This document shows, one piece after another, positions 43,490 to 52,531 of a stretch of 64,000 bases of DNA. Within the stretch, counting starts at the first letter, position 1. Every line of letters starts with the position of its first letter. The translations under genes and the position numbers were made by a program. The stretch is from Verrucomicrobiaceae bacterium (lineage in GTDB: Bacteria > Verrucomicrobiota > Verrucomicrobiia > Verrucomicrobiales > Verrucomicrobiaceae): NCBI GenBank assembly GCA_019694165.1, contig JAIBCL010000022.1, forward strand, positions 1-64,000. Direction: 5' to 3'. The notes beneath the pieces are model-generated. The model made no database searches. It saw only the letters and a program-made list of their open reading frames with translations, and was not told the origin of the DNA.

Positions 43490-45331
43490 ATGACAGTTTC
43501 ATCCGTGCGAAATTTTGTCTCCCGTCTCATATGTTTTCTGGTGCCCTGCCTGCCGGCGGCGGCCACAGCGTGGCTGACGGCGCGGCTCGCGCGCGGTTCA
43601 CCCACGGGGGACGACTGGTTTGCGGTCACCACGCTTCACCGCGCGCTGGAGGGCATCAATGTGTGGCCGGATTTTTTCCAGCAGCGCACGCTGCACATCG
43701 TCCCGGTGGAGGCCATCGCCACGCACCTCGTTTATCTCCGTCTTGGCGGAGACATGCGCTGGCTGAGCGCGCTGGGACTGGTGATCGTGGCGCTCACCGC
43801 GTGGATGCTCTGCCGCATGGCAGCCGAGCTGCTGCCAGACTCCACGGCGGGCCAAAGGATGCTGGCCGGCACATGGATCACGCTCTGCCTGTTTTCGCCG
43901 CTGCAATCCGAGACGTGGCTCTGGGGTTTGTGCTGGACGCTGCCCGTGCCGCTGGCGGCGTTTTGCACCGGATGGTTTCTCGCCCAGACGCACACTGCGG
44001 TGTGGCTGCGTGTGACTGGCATGGCGTTCCTCACGGCGACCGCCTTTCTCACGCACTCCGGCGCGCTCGCGGTGGGACCATGCCTCGTGCTGGCGCTGCT
44101 GCTGGCTTCTGATGAGATGATCCCGGCGAGGCGCCGCTTGCTCACAGCATGGGTGGTGACGCTGATCTCCCTCGGGGTCGTGCTGGCGCTGCGTTTCAAT
44201 TTCCACCGGGTGCGCGCGGCGGCGGGCGAGTCAGCGGACCGCGCGCCGAGCGTCGGGAGAATGATCGAGGGTTTCTTCGCGCTCATCGGGCATCCCGTGG
44301 CGCTCGGCACGGGATGGCAATGCACCGCCCTGTCTCTCATCACGGGCGGCGTGATCACGGCGTTCATCGGCCTGCTCACGCTGCGCGTGGTGCTGGTCCT
44401 TCGGCGGGAACCACGCGCCTACGCCGCCGCGCCGTGGCTGGCGGTGGGTGCGTTCGGCTTCATGAACGCCGGCATGCTGGCCGTCACGCGCGCGGCGCGC
44501 AGCGAGTGGCCGACTTACACGCCGCGCTACATCACGCTGGTGACACCGGCAGTGCTGGCGCTGGTGGTGCTGCTGGCGTGGGCCTCGCGCACCGGACTGC
44601 TGCCGGGGTCTGAGCACCGGCGCAAGCAAGCGCTCGTGGCGGCGGGAGCGCTGGCGTTTGCAGGGATTCTGGCCGCGTGGTCGGAGGGCGTGACCTGGAT
44701 GAAGCTGTGGCGCACACACCGGCTGCAGAGCGAGGCGCTCGTCGCCTTCACCGGGACGCTGCCGATGACGAAGCTCCAGTCGGTCATCCACAACTACCAC
44801 GCGAACTCGATCATCCCGCCGGAAGCGAAGTTCCTCCAGGAAAACCACGCTCTGTCCGGTACTCCCGTCTTCCCGGATGCGAAGCTCTCGAACCTGCGCA
44901 TCGCCAAGAGCGCTTTGCCCGCCTCATTGGCCGGCTGCACCCGCACGACACGCTGCGCGGACGGCTCCCTCCTGCTCGATGGCTACGCAGACTTCAAGAG
45001 CAAGGGCCGGCCCGCCGATCTCGTGGTGCTGACGAAAAGGAGCTCGCAAGGTGGCGAAGGCCAGGTGGTCATCGCCGGCGTCGTGCCGCCGTGCAGGCTC
45101 GACTACTATCGTTTTGATCCCGCGCACCTTCACTCCTCCGCCACCGCGGCCGCGTGGACGCTCCGTGTGCAGGCGGCCGACCTGCCTGCGGACGATTCGG
45201 CGCTCGAACTCTGGGCGATCGACATCCTCCAGCGTGAAGCACGCGCCATCACGCCCTCCGTCGATCTTCTCACAGGTGCGCCAAAGAAACCACAAGCCGA
45301 AGCGGCTTCGCTGCGACAAGCCAGCCAGTGA
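43490..45331 (+). CDS. large polytopic membrane protein, possible glycan-related enzyme
   Basis: The 613-residue product has about ten membrane helices in the first 400 residues and a soluble, probably external C-terminal domain of about 200 residues. A GDDWFAVTTLHRALEG stretch after helix 1 and a PRYITLVTP segment between late helices recall polyprenyl-dependent (GT-C-type) transferases, but no diagnostic motif is complete, so I only suggest it. It precedes a methyltransferase, a polyprenyl-type GT2 and an FdtA-like gene. The start was chosen at the ATG before the first helix; the frame runs back to 43121. Confidence 0.75.
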   Translation: MTVSSVRNFVSRLICFLVPCLPAAATAWLTARLARGSPTGDDWFAVTTLHRALEGINVWPDFFQQRTLHIVPVEAIATHLVYLRLGGDMRWLSALGLVIVALTAWMLCRMAAELLPDSTAGQRMLAGTWITLCLFSPLQSETWLWGLCWTLPVPLAAFCTGWFLAQTHTAVWLRVTGMAFLTATAFLTHSGALAVGPCLVLALLLASDEMIPARRRLLTAWVVTLISLGVVLALRFNFHRVRAAAGESADRAPSVGRMIEGFFALIGHPVALGTGWQCTALSLITGGVITAFIGLLTLRVVLVLRREPRAYAAAPWLAVGAFGFMNAGMLAVTRAARSEWPTYTPRYITLVTPAVLALVVLLAWASRTGLLPGSEHRRKQALVAAGALAFAGILAAWSEGVTWMKLWRTHRLQSEALVAFTGTLPMTKLQSVIHNYHANSIIPPEAKFLQENHALSGTPVFPDAKLSNLRIAKSALPASLAGCTRTTRCADGSLLLDGYADFKSKGRPADLVVLTKRSSQGGEGQVVIAGVVPPCRLDYYRFDPAHLHSSATAAAWTLRVQAADLPADDSALELWAIDILQREARAITPSVDLLTGAPKKPQAEAASLRQASQ

Positions 45332-45477
45332 AGAAGAAACCCCGCCGAGCGACGGACAGGTCCACTCGTCGGATTCTTGCCATGGGCCGGCAGGCAAATT
45401 GATCCGGTCTTCCGGTGTGATCGCCGAGAAATAATGATCGCGTCGGGATGCATCCGCGCCATTGGTCGGGGGGGGCG

Positions 45478-46236
45478 ATGCAGGCAGGCGAATACCAGAC
45501 GATGCGGAACGTGGAGGGGACCCACTGGTGGTACCGGACTCTGCGCGCCATGGTGCTGCGTGAGACGACGGCCCGCGTGCCGGAGGATGCCGTGGTGCTC
45601 GATGCAGGTTGCGGCACAGGAGGCATGATGCAGGTGATGCGCGAGGCACGACCGAGGTGGCAGGTGCAGGGCATCGACTTTTCCCCCCACGCCATCGAGC
45701 ACACGCAGGCGCGCGGCTTCAAGAGCGCGCGCATTGCCCGCGTGGACGACATGCCGCTGGTGGCTTCGGGGACGTTTGACGGCGTCGTCAGCCTGGATGT
45801 GCTCTATTTTCGCGGCGTGGACCGGGAGCGGGCGGTGGCGGAGTTTCACCGCGTGCTGAGACCGGGCGGCGTGCTCGTGATGAATCTCCCGGCATTCGAG
45901 TGCCTTCGCGGCAGCCACGATGTGGCGGTGGCGACGGAGAAGCGCTTCACGCGCGCGGAGGTCGCGGCGTTGCTGCGGACGGCGGGCTTTGAAATCGAAT
46001 CGGTGCGGTTCTGGAACGCGTGGCTGTTCCTGCCGGTGCTGTTCTGGCGTCGGGCCAGCCGTTTTGCCGTGCGGGCAAAACCTGAGGAAACGGCCTCGGA
46101 TTTGACGATGCCGCCACGGGTGGTGAACGAACTGCTGGCGGCCTGCGCCTGTCTCGACGCGCGGGTCTGCAAGCTTCTGCGCGTGCCCTTTGGCACGTCC
46201 GTCTTTTCCGTGGCGAGGAAGAAGAAAGCGGGCTAA
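45478..46236 (+). CDS. class I SAM-dependent methyltransferase
   Basis: The 252-residue protein has the SAM-binding motif VLDAGCGTGGMM, an acidic residue in GIDFSPHAI, and LRPGGVLVMNLP, as in Ubie/Methyltransf_11 enzymes. The MRNVEGTHWWY start is typical of methyltransferases in glycan clusters. A run of eight G at 45468-45475 a few bases upstream serves as a ribosome binding site and supports the ATG at 45478 over the one at 45448. It lies 12 bases ahead of the GT2 gene and is probably cotranscribed. Confidence 0.88.
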   Translation: MQAGEYQTMRNVEGTHWWYRTLRAMVLRETTARVPEDAVVLDAGCGTGGMMQVMREARPRWQVQGIDFSPHAIEHTQARGFKSARIARVDDMPLVASGTFDGVVSLDVLYFRGVDRERAVAEFHRVLRPGGVLVMNLPAFECLRGSHDVAVATEKRFTRAEVAALLRTAGFEIESVRFWNAWLFLPVLFWRRASRFAVRAKPEETASDLTMPPRVVNELLAACACLDARVCKLLRVPFGTSVFSVARKKKAG

Positions 46237-46248
46237 AACGGGGCGCTC

Positions 46249-47211
46249 ATGCCGTCTTCCGCCGAGAACTCTCCTCCGCTGGTCAGCTTCGTGGTGCCGC
46301 TCTACAACACGGGTGCGGCGCTCGAGCGTCTGCTGGATGCCTTCCGCTCGCTGCCGGTGGAGGGCGGATGGGAGCTGGTGCTGGTGAATGACGCGAGCCC
46401 GGACGACACCGGGGCGCGCCTCGGCCAGTTGCTGCCCTCGCTGCCGTATCCGGTGGTCTTCGTCGACATGGCGCGGAACTTCGGCGAGCACGCGGCGGTG
46501 CTGGAGGGCTTCCGCCACACACGCGGGAGGTTTGTGATCAATCTCGACGACGACCTGCAGAATCCCGTGTCGGAGGCGCTGCGCCTGCTGGATCACATTC
46601 AGCGCACGGGAGCCGACGTGGTGTACGCTTACTACGACGAGAAGAAGCACCACTGGATGCGCAACATCGGCAGCCGGCTCACTAGCCTGGTGGCGACGTG
46701 GCTGCTGGACAAGCCGCGCGATCTTTACCTGTGCAGCTTCCGCGCACACAGCCGAGCGCTCATCGAGCGGATCACGCGCTACACGGGACCGTATCCGTAC
46801 ATCGACGGATTGATCCTCGGCGCCACCGGCCGCATCGAGCGCCTGCTCGTCGCGCACGAGGCGCGGGCTGACGGGGCCAGCGGCTACACGCTGCGCAAGC
46901 TGGTGCGGCTGTGGATGAACATGTTCTTCAATTTCAGCATCATGCCGCTGCGCATCGCCAGCCTGATCGGCGGCCTGCTTTGCTGCTTCGGCCTGCTGAT
47001 GCTCGTGGAGGTGCTGGCCGAGCATGTCTTGGTCGGCGTGCGCGCCTCGGGGTGGGCCTCGCTCATGGGTGCCATCGCCATTTTCTCGGGCGCGCAGCTC
47101 CTCATCCTCGGCCTCATCGGCGAGTACGTCGGTCGCGCCTACATGACAGTGTCAGGCAAGCCGCAGTCGCTCGTCCGCGCCGTCACAATTCACCAACCCG
47201 AGCAGCCGTGA
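46249..47211 (+). CDS. GT2 polyprenyl-phosphate-sugar type glycosyltransferase
   Basis: The 320-residue product has the GT-A fold start SFVVPLYNTG, ELVLVNDASPDDT (nucleotide-binding Asp) and the DDDLQNP acceptor segment, then two C-terminal hydrophobic helices. This is the DPM1/ArnC/GtrB layout, in which a sugar is moved onto a polyprenyl phosphate at the inner face of the membrane. It overlaps the following FdtA-like gene (GTGA). Confidence 0.92.
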   Translation: MPSSAENSPPLVSFVVPLYNTGAALERLLDAFRSLPVEGGWELVLVNDASPDDTGARLGQLLPSLPYPVVFVDMARNFGEHAAVLEGFRHTRGRFVINLDDDLQNPVSEALRLLDHIQRTGADVVYAYYDEKKHHWMRNIGSRLTSLVATWLLDKPRDLYLCSFRAHSRALIERITRYTGPYPYIDGLILGATGRIERLLVAHEARADGASGYTLRKLVRLWMNMFFNFSIMPLRIASLIGGLLCCFGLLMLVEVLAEHVLVGVRASGWASLMGAIAIFSGAQLLILGLIGEYVGRAYMTVSGKPQSLVRAVTIHQPEQP

Positions 47212-47678
47212 ACGCCGCCCGCACCGAGACCACCTTCAGCGACTCCGCCGTGAAAGGCGTGCGCCTCTACCAGATGCGCACCATCATCGACAGCACGCGC
47301 GGGAACCTGACGGTGGGCGAATTTGGCGGCGAGCTGCCGTTCGTGCCGCGACGCTTCTTTCTCACCTATCAGATTCCGGAACGGACCACGCGCGGCGAGC
47401 ACGCACATCTGAAGTGCGAGCAATTCCTCGTCTGCGTGCGCGGCTCGTGCGCAGTGAGCGTGGACGACGGGCTGCACCGGGACGAATTCATTCTCGACCG
47501 CCCGATGGTGGGCGTGTATGTGCCGCCGATGGTCTGGGCCGCCGAGCACCAGCACTCGTGGGACTCCACGCTCATGGTCTTCGCTTCCGATCCGTACGAT
47601 CCGGCTGACTACATTTCGGACTACGCGGAGTTCACCCGGCTGGTGAGGCGCGCGGATGCGCCTACGACGCCGGCCTGA
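47208..47678 (+). CDS. WxcM-like/FdtA sugar 3,4-ketoisomerase-like protein
   Basis: The 156-residue protein is a cupin of the FdtA/QdtA/WxcM type: RGEHAHLKCEQFLVCVRGSC contains the conserved HAH motif and later residues include PPMVWAAEHQHS. FdtA-type enzymes isomerise dTDP-4-keto-6-deoxyglucose to the 3-keto form for dTDP-amino-sugar synthesis. No partner aminotransferase or other dTDP-sugar gene is here. The start is a GTG at 47208 overlapping the GT2 stop codon. Its end overlaps the scpA 3' end by 17 bases, in convergent orientation. Confidence 0.85.
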   Translation: MNAARTETTFSDSAVKGVRLYQMRTIIDSTRGNLTVGEFGGELPFVPRRFFLTYQIPERTTRGEHAHLKCEQFLVCVRGSCAVSVDDGLHRDEFILDRPMVGVYVPPMVWAAEHQHSWDSTLMVFASDPYDPADYISDYAEFTRLVRRADAPTTPA

Positions 47679-48390
47679 CGACGATGATCTGCCCGAGCAG
47701 TCGCTCCTGCTCGATCTCGAGGTGGTTGAGCTTGATGAGTTCCAGCACGGCCAGGAAGGTCACGATCACCTCGCTGCGGCTGGCGGCTGAGGAGAAAAGC
47801 GTGTCAAACACCACCCGGCCGCCGGAAGGCACGGTCTCCAGCAGGTACTCGATCTTGTCGCTTACCGTCCATTTGTCCGCGACGATTTCACGCAGTTCAT
47901 TCGCTCCCTCGAAGCGCTTCAACACCCGCTGGAAAGCGCGGATGAGGTCGAAGATGCCGGCCTTTGGAACGGAGGCGGCCACAGCACTGAGGTCCGGCGT
48001 CTCGGGCGTGGTGGCGAAGAAGTCCTGCGTCTTCACCTCCTGCGTGCCGAGGAACTGCGCGGCGTCCTTGAATTTCTTGTATTCGACGAGCTGGCGGATC
48101 AGCTCCCAGCGCGGATCATCCTCCTCGGCCTCGTCGTCCGGCGGCTGCTGGCTCTTGGGCAGCAGTTCGCGGCTCTTGATGTACATCAGGTTCGCCGCCA
48201 TGACGATGAACTCGCTGGCCAGCTCGATGTTGAGCATCTTGAAGGTCTCCAAGTAGTCGAGGTACTGGCGCGTAATGCGCTCGATGGACACGTCGTAAAT
48301 GCCGATCTCGTCCTTCTTGATCAAGTACAGCAGCAGGTCCAGCGGCCCCTCGAAAATCTCCAGTTTGACCTTGTAGTCGTCGTCTTGCAC
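47662..48390 (-). CDS. scpA: segregation and condensation protein A
   Basis: The 242-residue product starts with YKVKLEIFEGPLDLLLYLIKKDEI, shared by ScpA proteins, followed by the ITRQYLDYLE and MAANLMYIKSRELLP segments and an acidic linker. ScpA is the kleisin that bridges SMC heads in chromosome organisation. The start codon is a GTG at 48390. ScpB, often adjacent, is not in this window. It overlaps the FdtA-like gene 3' end by 17 bases. Confidence 0.95.
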   Translation of the reverse strand: MQDDDYKVKLEIFEGPLDLLLYLIKKDEIGIYDVSIERITRQYLDYLETFKMLNIELASEFIVMAANLMYIKSRELLPKSQQPPDDEAEEDDPRWELIRQLVEYKKFKDAAQFLGTQEVKTQDFFATTPETPDLSAVAASVPKAGIFDLIRAFQRVLKRFEGANELREIVADKWTVSDKIEYLLETVPSGGRVVFDTLFSSAASRSEVIVTFLAVLELIKLNHLEIEQERLLGQIIVVRPAS

Positions 48391-48432
48391 CGGCGCAGAT
48401 AATCGAAGCCCGCGCGGGATGCGAGGGGAAAA

Positions 48433-49227
48433 TCAGACGCTGGCGTCTGCGTCACCAGTCACGATTTCACCAAGCGCGCTCTGGAGCAAACGCGTGAGAT
48501 CCCCGATCACCGCACGACCGGTGTCCACCACTTCGGCGTGACTGAGCGCGTGCGTCTGAATCCCGGCGGCCCAATTGGTGAGGATGGACAGACCCGCCAC
48601 TTCCATCCCGAGCGCGCGCGCCTCGATGGCCTCCGGCACCGTGGACATGCCCACCGCGTCCGCCCCCAGCGTGCGCAGCATGCGAATCTCCGCCGGCGTC
48701 TCGTACTGCGGACCCAGCATCGCGGCATACACGCCCTCGTGCATTGTGATGCCGAGCCTGACCGCCGCCGCATGGAAAACCCCGCGCAGCCGCGCCGAGT
48801 ACACCTCGCTCATGTCGTGAAAGTGCGGCCCGCCAAGCAGCGGAGTGGCACCGGTGAGATTGATGTGATCCGACAGCAGCATGAACCCGCCGGGTGCGGC
48901 CCCTGCGTTCAAAGTCCCGGCGGCATTGGTGAGCACGAGCCGTTTCACACCCGTCTCCGCCAGGAAGCGGATGCCCGCCGTGACCTCGCGTGCCGGCAAT
49001 CCCTCATAGAGGTGGCTCCTCCCCTGCGCTATGAGCACGGGCCTGCCGCCCACCCGCACGAGCACGAATTTGCCGGCGTGACCCGGGACCCGTGACACTG
49101 GAAGCCCGGGCACCTCCCCGTAGCCAACCTGTGCCTCGATCCCCAATGCCTCTGCCACTGCTCCCAGGCCAGAACCGAGGACCACGGCAGCGGCGGGCTT
49201 TGCTTTGCGAATGGCAGCCAGACTCAT
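48433..49227 (-). CDS. purine nucleoside phosphorylase
   Basis: The 264-residue protein has VVLGSGLG, the phosphate-loop SHLYEG segment, NAAGTLNAG and GPQYETPAEIRMLRTLGADAVGMS, typical of trimeric PNP (PunA/DeoD-2 type). It cleaves purine nucleosides with phosphate. The start at 49227 matches the family N-terminus; the upstream in-frame ATG at 49293 adds unrelated residues. It lies about 43 bases upstream of scpA on the same strand. Confidence 0.93.
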   Translation of the reverse strand: MSLAAIRKAKPAAAVVLGSGLGAVAEALGIEAQVGYGEVPGLPVSRVPGHAGKFVLVRVGGRPVLIAQGRSHLYEGLPAREVTAGIRFLAETGVKRLVLTNAAGTLNAGAAPGGFMLLSDHINLTGATPLLGGPHFHDMSEVYSARLRGVFHAAAVRLGITMHEGVYAAMLGPQYETPAEIRMLRTLGADAVGMSTVPEAIEARALGMEVAGLSILTNWAAGIQTHALSHAEVVDTGRAVIGDLTRLLQSALGEIVTGDADASV

Positions 49228-49284
49228 GATGACCGGCGACCTGTGCCCCCACGGGCGGACTTTTGCAAAAAAAGAAAAAAATTC

Positions 49285-49314
49285 TTGCCTCACAAACAGC
49301 CGGTGCGCTACTCT
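49285..49314 (+). promoter_or_regulatory. possible sigma70 promoter before the 332-residue exported protein
   Basis: TTGCCT at 49285-49290 and TACTCT at 49309-49314 with 18 bases between, following an A-rich tract at 49268-49281. It would begin transcription close to the ATG at 49323, so the 5' leader would be very short. Weak evidence. Confidence 0.3.
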
Positions 49315-49322
49315 CGCCGCCG

Positions 49323-50321
49323 ATGAAAAAGATTTTCCTGCTCATTCAACTCGCTGCTCTGACCTCGGCCATGCCGGCCTTCGCCCTCGTCGGCGGCCCC
49401 TTCGACAACGGGACATTCAGCGTGCTCGACGAACGCACCGGCTACTACGAGTCGGCATACAGCTTCTCGAACGGAAGCGGCTACTCGGTGTGGACGGCGG
49501 ACAACATCCAGGGGGCGCTGCTAAGCGCTGGTGGCGGTGCGTCGCAGAATCTCAGCCAGGGTTCGCTGCTCACTTCTTCGGGCAACACTACGCACTCGGC
49601 CAATCGGACGGTTCTCTACTACAAAGGGGTCACCTACTTTGGGGCTGCGTTCGGTCAGGTCGACATGGAGAGCCGCACCATTCAGGGGTTTGGCAACGCG
49701 ACGTCGGACTATTCAACGGCTCAGACTACGCAGACTCAGAATGCGACGTTCTTCCAGGCGACCAGTTCGTCGGCATTCTCCACAAACACGGTGGTTTCCA
49801 GTGGGCGCGGTTACACCGCGAACATCAACTGGACTGGCAAGGTCACTTCTACCTCCCCCCAGCTTCGCTTCACGGGCAGTGGTGAGATCGCCATCATTTC
49901 TCCGAATGGCAACGAAGCCATCGCATCGCTGGCCTACACAGGTTATCAAGGTTTGATTACTGCGATCAACGCCTCGGTGAGTCGCTCCGGAGGTCAGATC
50001 TTTTTTGACCCCACGACGTACACCCAAGGCGCGAGTGCTGTTGCCCAGATTTTGAATGGAACATTAGGGACGCCTGCGTCCTCCACGGTCACTCCCACCT
50101 ATGCGCAGGCTGTAAATGCAGCGGGTGTGCCGGTTGATGTGAACGGCAATGGGATCTTCAACGATGATTTGATCGTGAGCGGCCAGACCGTGGTTAATGT
50201 GGCGGAGATTCCGGGTACACCGAGCCTCTCCAGCTACCTGCAGGGCACAGGCCCGGACAGCAGCTATACCGGTTCGGTCGTCGAGAAAATCGAAGTCAGC
50301 GGATACCGTCGCTACTATTGA
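49323..50321 (+). CDS. exported protein of unknown function
   Basis: The 332-residue product has a signal peptide (cleaved near AFA-LV) and a mature part rich in Ser, Thr, Asn, Gly and Tyr with few charges, typical of extracellular or surface proteins. A Thr/Gln-rich stretch (SDYSTAQTTQTQNATF) and a NGNGIFNDDL segment are visible, but no family is recognised. It ends in a strong terminator that directly precedes the pseudopilin start. The AT-rich upstream region differs from its neighbours. Confidence 0.75.
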   Translation: MKKIFLLIQLAALTSAMPAFALVGGPFDNGTFSVLDERTGYYESAYSFSNGSGYSVWTADNIQGALLSAGGGASQNLSQGSLLTSSGNTTHSANRTVLYYKGVTYFGAAFGQVDMESRTIQGFGNATSDYSTAQTTQTQNATFFQATSSSAFSTNTVVSSGRGYTANINWTGKVTSTSPQLRFTGSGEIAIISPNGNEAIASLAYTGYQGLITAINASVSRSGGQIFFDPTTYTQGASAVAQILNGTLGTPASSTVTPTYAQAVNAAGVPVDVNGNGIFNDDLIVSGQTVVNVAEIPGTPSLSSYLQGTGPDSSYTGSVVEKIEVSGYRRYY

Positions 50322-50351
50322 TTCCGTGTCCTTCAATTCGTGACTCTTCCG

Positions 50352-50383
50352 GAGAGCACCTTGGTTCAGGGTGCTCTCTTTTT
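50352..50383 (+). terminator. strong rho-independent terminator just before the pseudopilin start
   Basis: A perfect 9-bp stem (GAGAGCACC at 50352-50360 and its complement at 50370-50378) with a 9-base loop is followed by five T. The next start codon is at 50387, three bases after the T run, so the pseudopilin is made only on read-through or from a promoter within this region. Confidence 0.85.
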
Positions 50384-50386
50384 ATC

Positions 50387-50923
50387 ATGTCGAATCCCCC
50401 GCTGAAACCTGCCGGCAAGAGCATTCTGGAGTTGTTGATCGTCCTGGTGATCATCGCCCTGCTCGCCGCGTTGTTGTTTCCTCTTTACGGCTACTTCAAG
50501 GCGAAGGCCTCCTATGCCGGGTGTGTGAGCAGCCTCAAATCCCTGCACGGCGGATTTGCCTCCTACCTCGGGGATCACCAGAACATCTGGCCGCAGGTGC
50601 CCCAGGGTCTCGAACGGGAGGGTGCGCAGGGGGACATGCTGGCGAAATTCTGGTACGATGCGCTCAAAGAATACGGCATCACCAAGAAGACCTGGATATG
50701 CCCCTCCGACGACCGCATCAAGGACGTGCTGGAGAGCGATGAACAGTACGAGTCCACGTACACCGTCACCAAGTTCGACGAGCAGCCAAATCGAGCCTAT
50801 CAGTGGATCAGCCAGCCGTGGGTGATCGAGAGCGGCGAGTTCCACGGGAAAGGTTCCGGACCCAACGTGCTCTTTCCGGACGGACGCATTGAGCGGGGAA
50901 TTCCGCTGGGCATCGCGCCGTGA
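50387..50923 (+). CDS. type II secretion/pilin-like pseudopilin
   Basis: The 178-residue protein opens with a short polar leader, GK-SILELLIVLVIIALLAALL, the prepilin pattern with Glu at position 5 after the cleavage Gly, then a helical spine (YGYFKAKASYAG) and a globular C-terminus. It resembles verrucomicrobial DUF1559-type pseudopilins. The ATG at 50387 fits the leader; no ribosome binding site is visible because the bases before it belong to the terminator T tract. Its function in secretion or adhesion is inferred. Confidence 0.85.
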   Translation: MSNPPLKPAGKSILELLIVLVIIALLAALLFPLYGYFKAKASYAGCVSSLKSLHGGFASYLGDHQNIWPQVPQGLEREGAQGDMLAKFWYDALKEYGITKKTWICPSDDRIKDVLESDEQYESTYTVTKFDEQPNRAYQWISQPWVIESGEFHGKGSGPNVLFPDGRIERGIPLGIAP

Positions 50924-50944
50924 TGCGCCGGCGGCAGACTCCGC

Positions 50945-52366
50945 TCAGTAGCCGAGCCGGCCCAAAATGTTCCGGGTGATCCGTTCCACCGCCGGGTCCT
51001 TTCCTTTCAGCCCGTGGGACCAGTCCGTCGATCCCGTGGTGAAAACCGTGCCTCCGCCCGGCTTCGTGTAGGTTCCGAGCACGGACTGGCCCACGCGGCC
51101 CTTGTCCCACTTCTCGTACCACTCGCAGTCGTCCGGGTGCCACTTCGCCGGGCACATGCAGAGAATGGTGAATCCATCCGGCGTCCCGTCACGATGTGTC
51201 GGCACCGGCAGGCCGTCCTTCATCTCGATCTCGCAGCCGTCGCATTCGTAGCCCACGATGGTGTCCTTCCCGCCGAACATGTCGCCCTTCTTCAGGCCGG
51301 TGCCTTCGAGAATCCAGTGATCCGGCCGGTACACGGTGTAGGCCCCCGGACCATCCATGAATTGACCGTGGCTGATCTGATAACCGCCCCAGAGAAAACC
51401 GACGCCAGTCAACTCGTTCTCCGGCCGCTTCAGCAGGTAGTGGCTCCACGCCGTGCTCAACGTCTTGAAGTCCCGCGTCTGATACACCGGGTCGCTGTGG
51501 AAGTTCTGTTTCCAGCAGGTGAATGAGCGCCCGCCATCCTCGCCGCGCACCTGCCAGCAGCAGGTGTTGCCGCTGAAGAAGGCCGCGTTGCCGCCTTTTG
51601 CGATGAAGGCTTCCAGATTGTCCCGCATCGGCCCCGACCAGTATTCGTCGTGGCCCACGCTGAGCACGAGCTTGTAGTTCGCGAGCATCTCAGGGTGAGA
51701 TTCGAGGTCGTTGTTCGCGGCAAAGTCCAGCGCCTGACCGTTGCGCTCCGCCCACTCGACAAACGGCAGTTCCCAGCGCGCGTACTGCGACGGCCCCGGG
51801 CGGTCGAAGGAAACCTTGTGCCCCTGATTGTTCGACAGGCTGTTGTACGCATACACACTGAACCCTCCCCAGTTGTTGTACGCGTTGTAGGTGTTTGTGC
51901 AGAGTTGCAGCAGAATCTTTGACTTCGCCCCAGGATCCGCAGGCCGCACGATGAACCACACCGCGCTCTGAGCCGTCCGCCCGCCGCGATGCGTCCACTT
52001 GCCGCCGTTGTCCGCGCACTTGAGCGTGGCCTCATAGTAGCCGCTCTGCCATTGCTTCGAAGTCGGCACCCGCACGCTCTCCGGCCACCGGCATCCATTC
52101 GCGGAGGCGTCCTCCGGCACCGGGCTTTCCTTCCCCGGCAGCCCGTCCTTTGTCCACACCACCTTCCGCTCCGCACCGATGCGCACAATCTCCACCCCGT
52201 ACTTCGCCGCCGTCGTCGAAATGTGCAGATCGACATCCTCTCCTTGCGCATAGCTCACCTGCCCCGCGTAGCCTTCGATGAAGAGCGATGACGGCACGTC
52301 CGTGTGCGCTGACAAACAAGCGGCGGACAATACAAAGGCGGCGAGAGTCGTGATCGGAGCTTTCAT
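50945..52366 (-). CDS. exported DUF6605 / N,N-dimethylformamidase-beta-like protein
   Basis: The 473-residue protein has a signal peptide (cleaved near SAH) and a body with the DUF6605 landmarks FIEGYAGQVSYAQGE, NTYNAYNNWGG, the GHDEYWSGPMRDNLEAF segment and later GNAAFFSGN. It resembles the large subunit of dimethylformamidase, but the activity here is unknown. The start is set by the signal peptide; the frame continues upstream to 52966 over an unrelated gene on the other strand. Confidence 0.85.
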   Translation of the reverse strand: MKAPITTLAAFVLSAACLSAHTDVPSSLFIEGYAGQVSYAQGEDVDLHISTTAAKYGVEIVRIGAERKVVWTKDGLPGKESPVPEDASANGCRWPESVRVPTSKQWQSGYYEATLKCADNGGKWTHRGGRTAQSAVWFIVRPADPGAKSKILLQLCTNTYNAYNNWGGFSVYAYNSLSNNQGHKVSFDRPGPSQYARWELPFVEWAERNGQALDFAANNDLESHPEMLANYKLVLSVGHDEYWSGPMRDNLEAFIAKGGNAAFFSGNTCCWQVRGEDGGRSFTCWKQNFHSDPVYQTRDFKTLSTAWSHYLLKRPENELTGVGFLWGGYQISHGQFMDGPGAYTVYRPDHWILEGTGLKKGDMFGGKDTIVGYECDGCEIEMKDGLPVPTHRDGTPDGFTILCMCPAKWHPDDCEWYEKWDKGRVGQSVLGTYTKPGGGTVFTTGSTDWSHGLKGKDPAVERITRNILGRLGY

Positions 52367-52531
52367 GCACTCCGAAACGGCCATGCGCCCCGGATTCGTG
52401 CAAATGCGCCGCGCCTTGGTGCGTGGCGAGAATTCTCTGACAGGATGGCGCAGACGGTTTTTGCGCTTGCAAGCGGATGCACCCGGCGGGATTTCTTGCA
52501 CTCCGAAACCAAACAGACACACACAACCACC

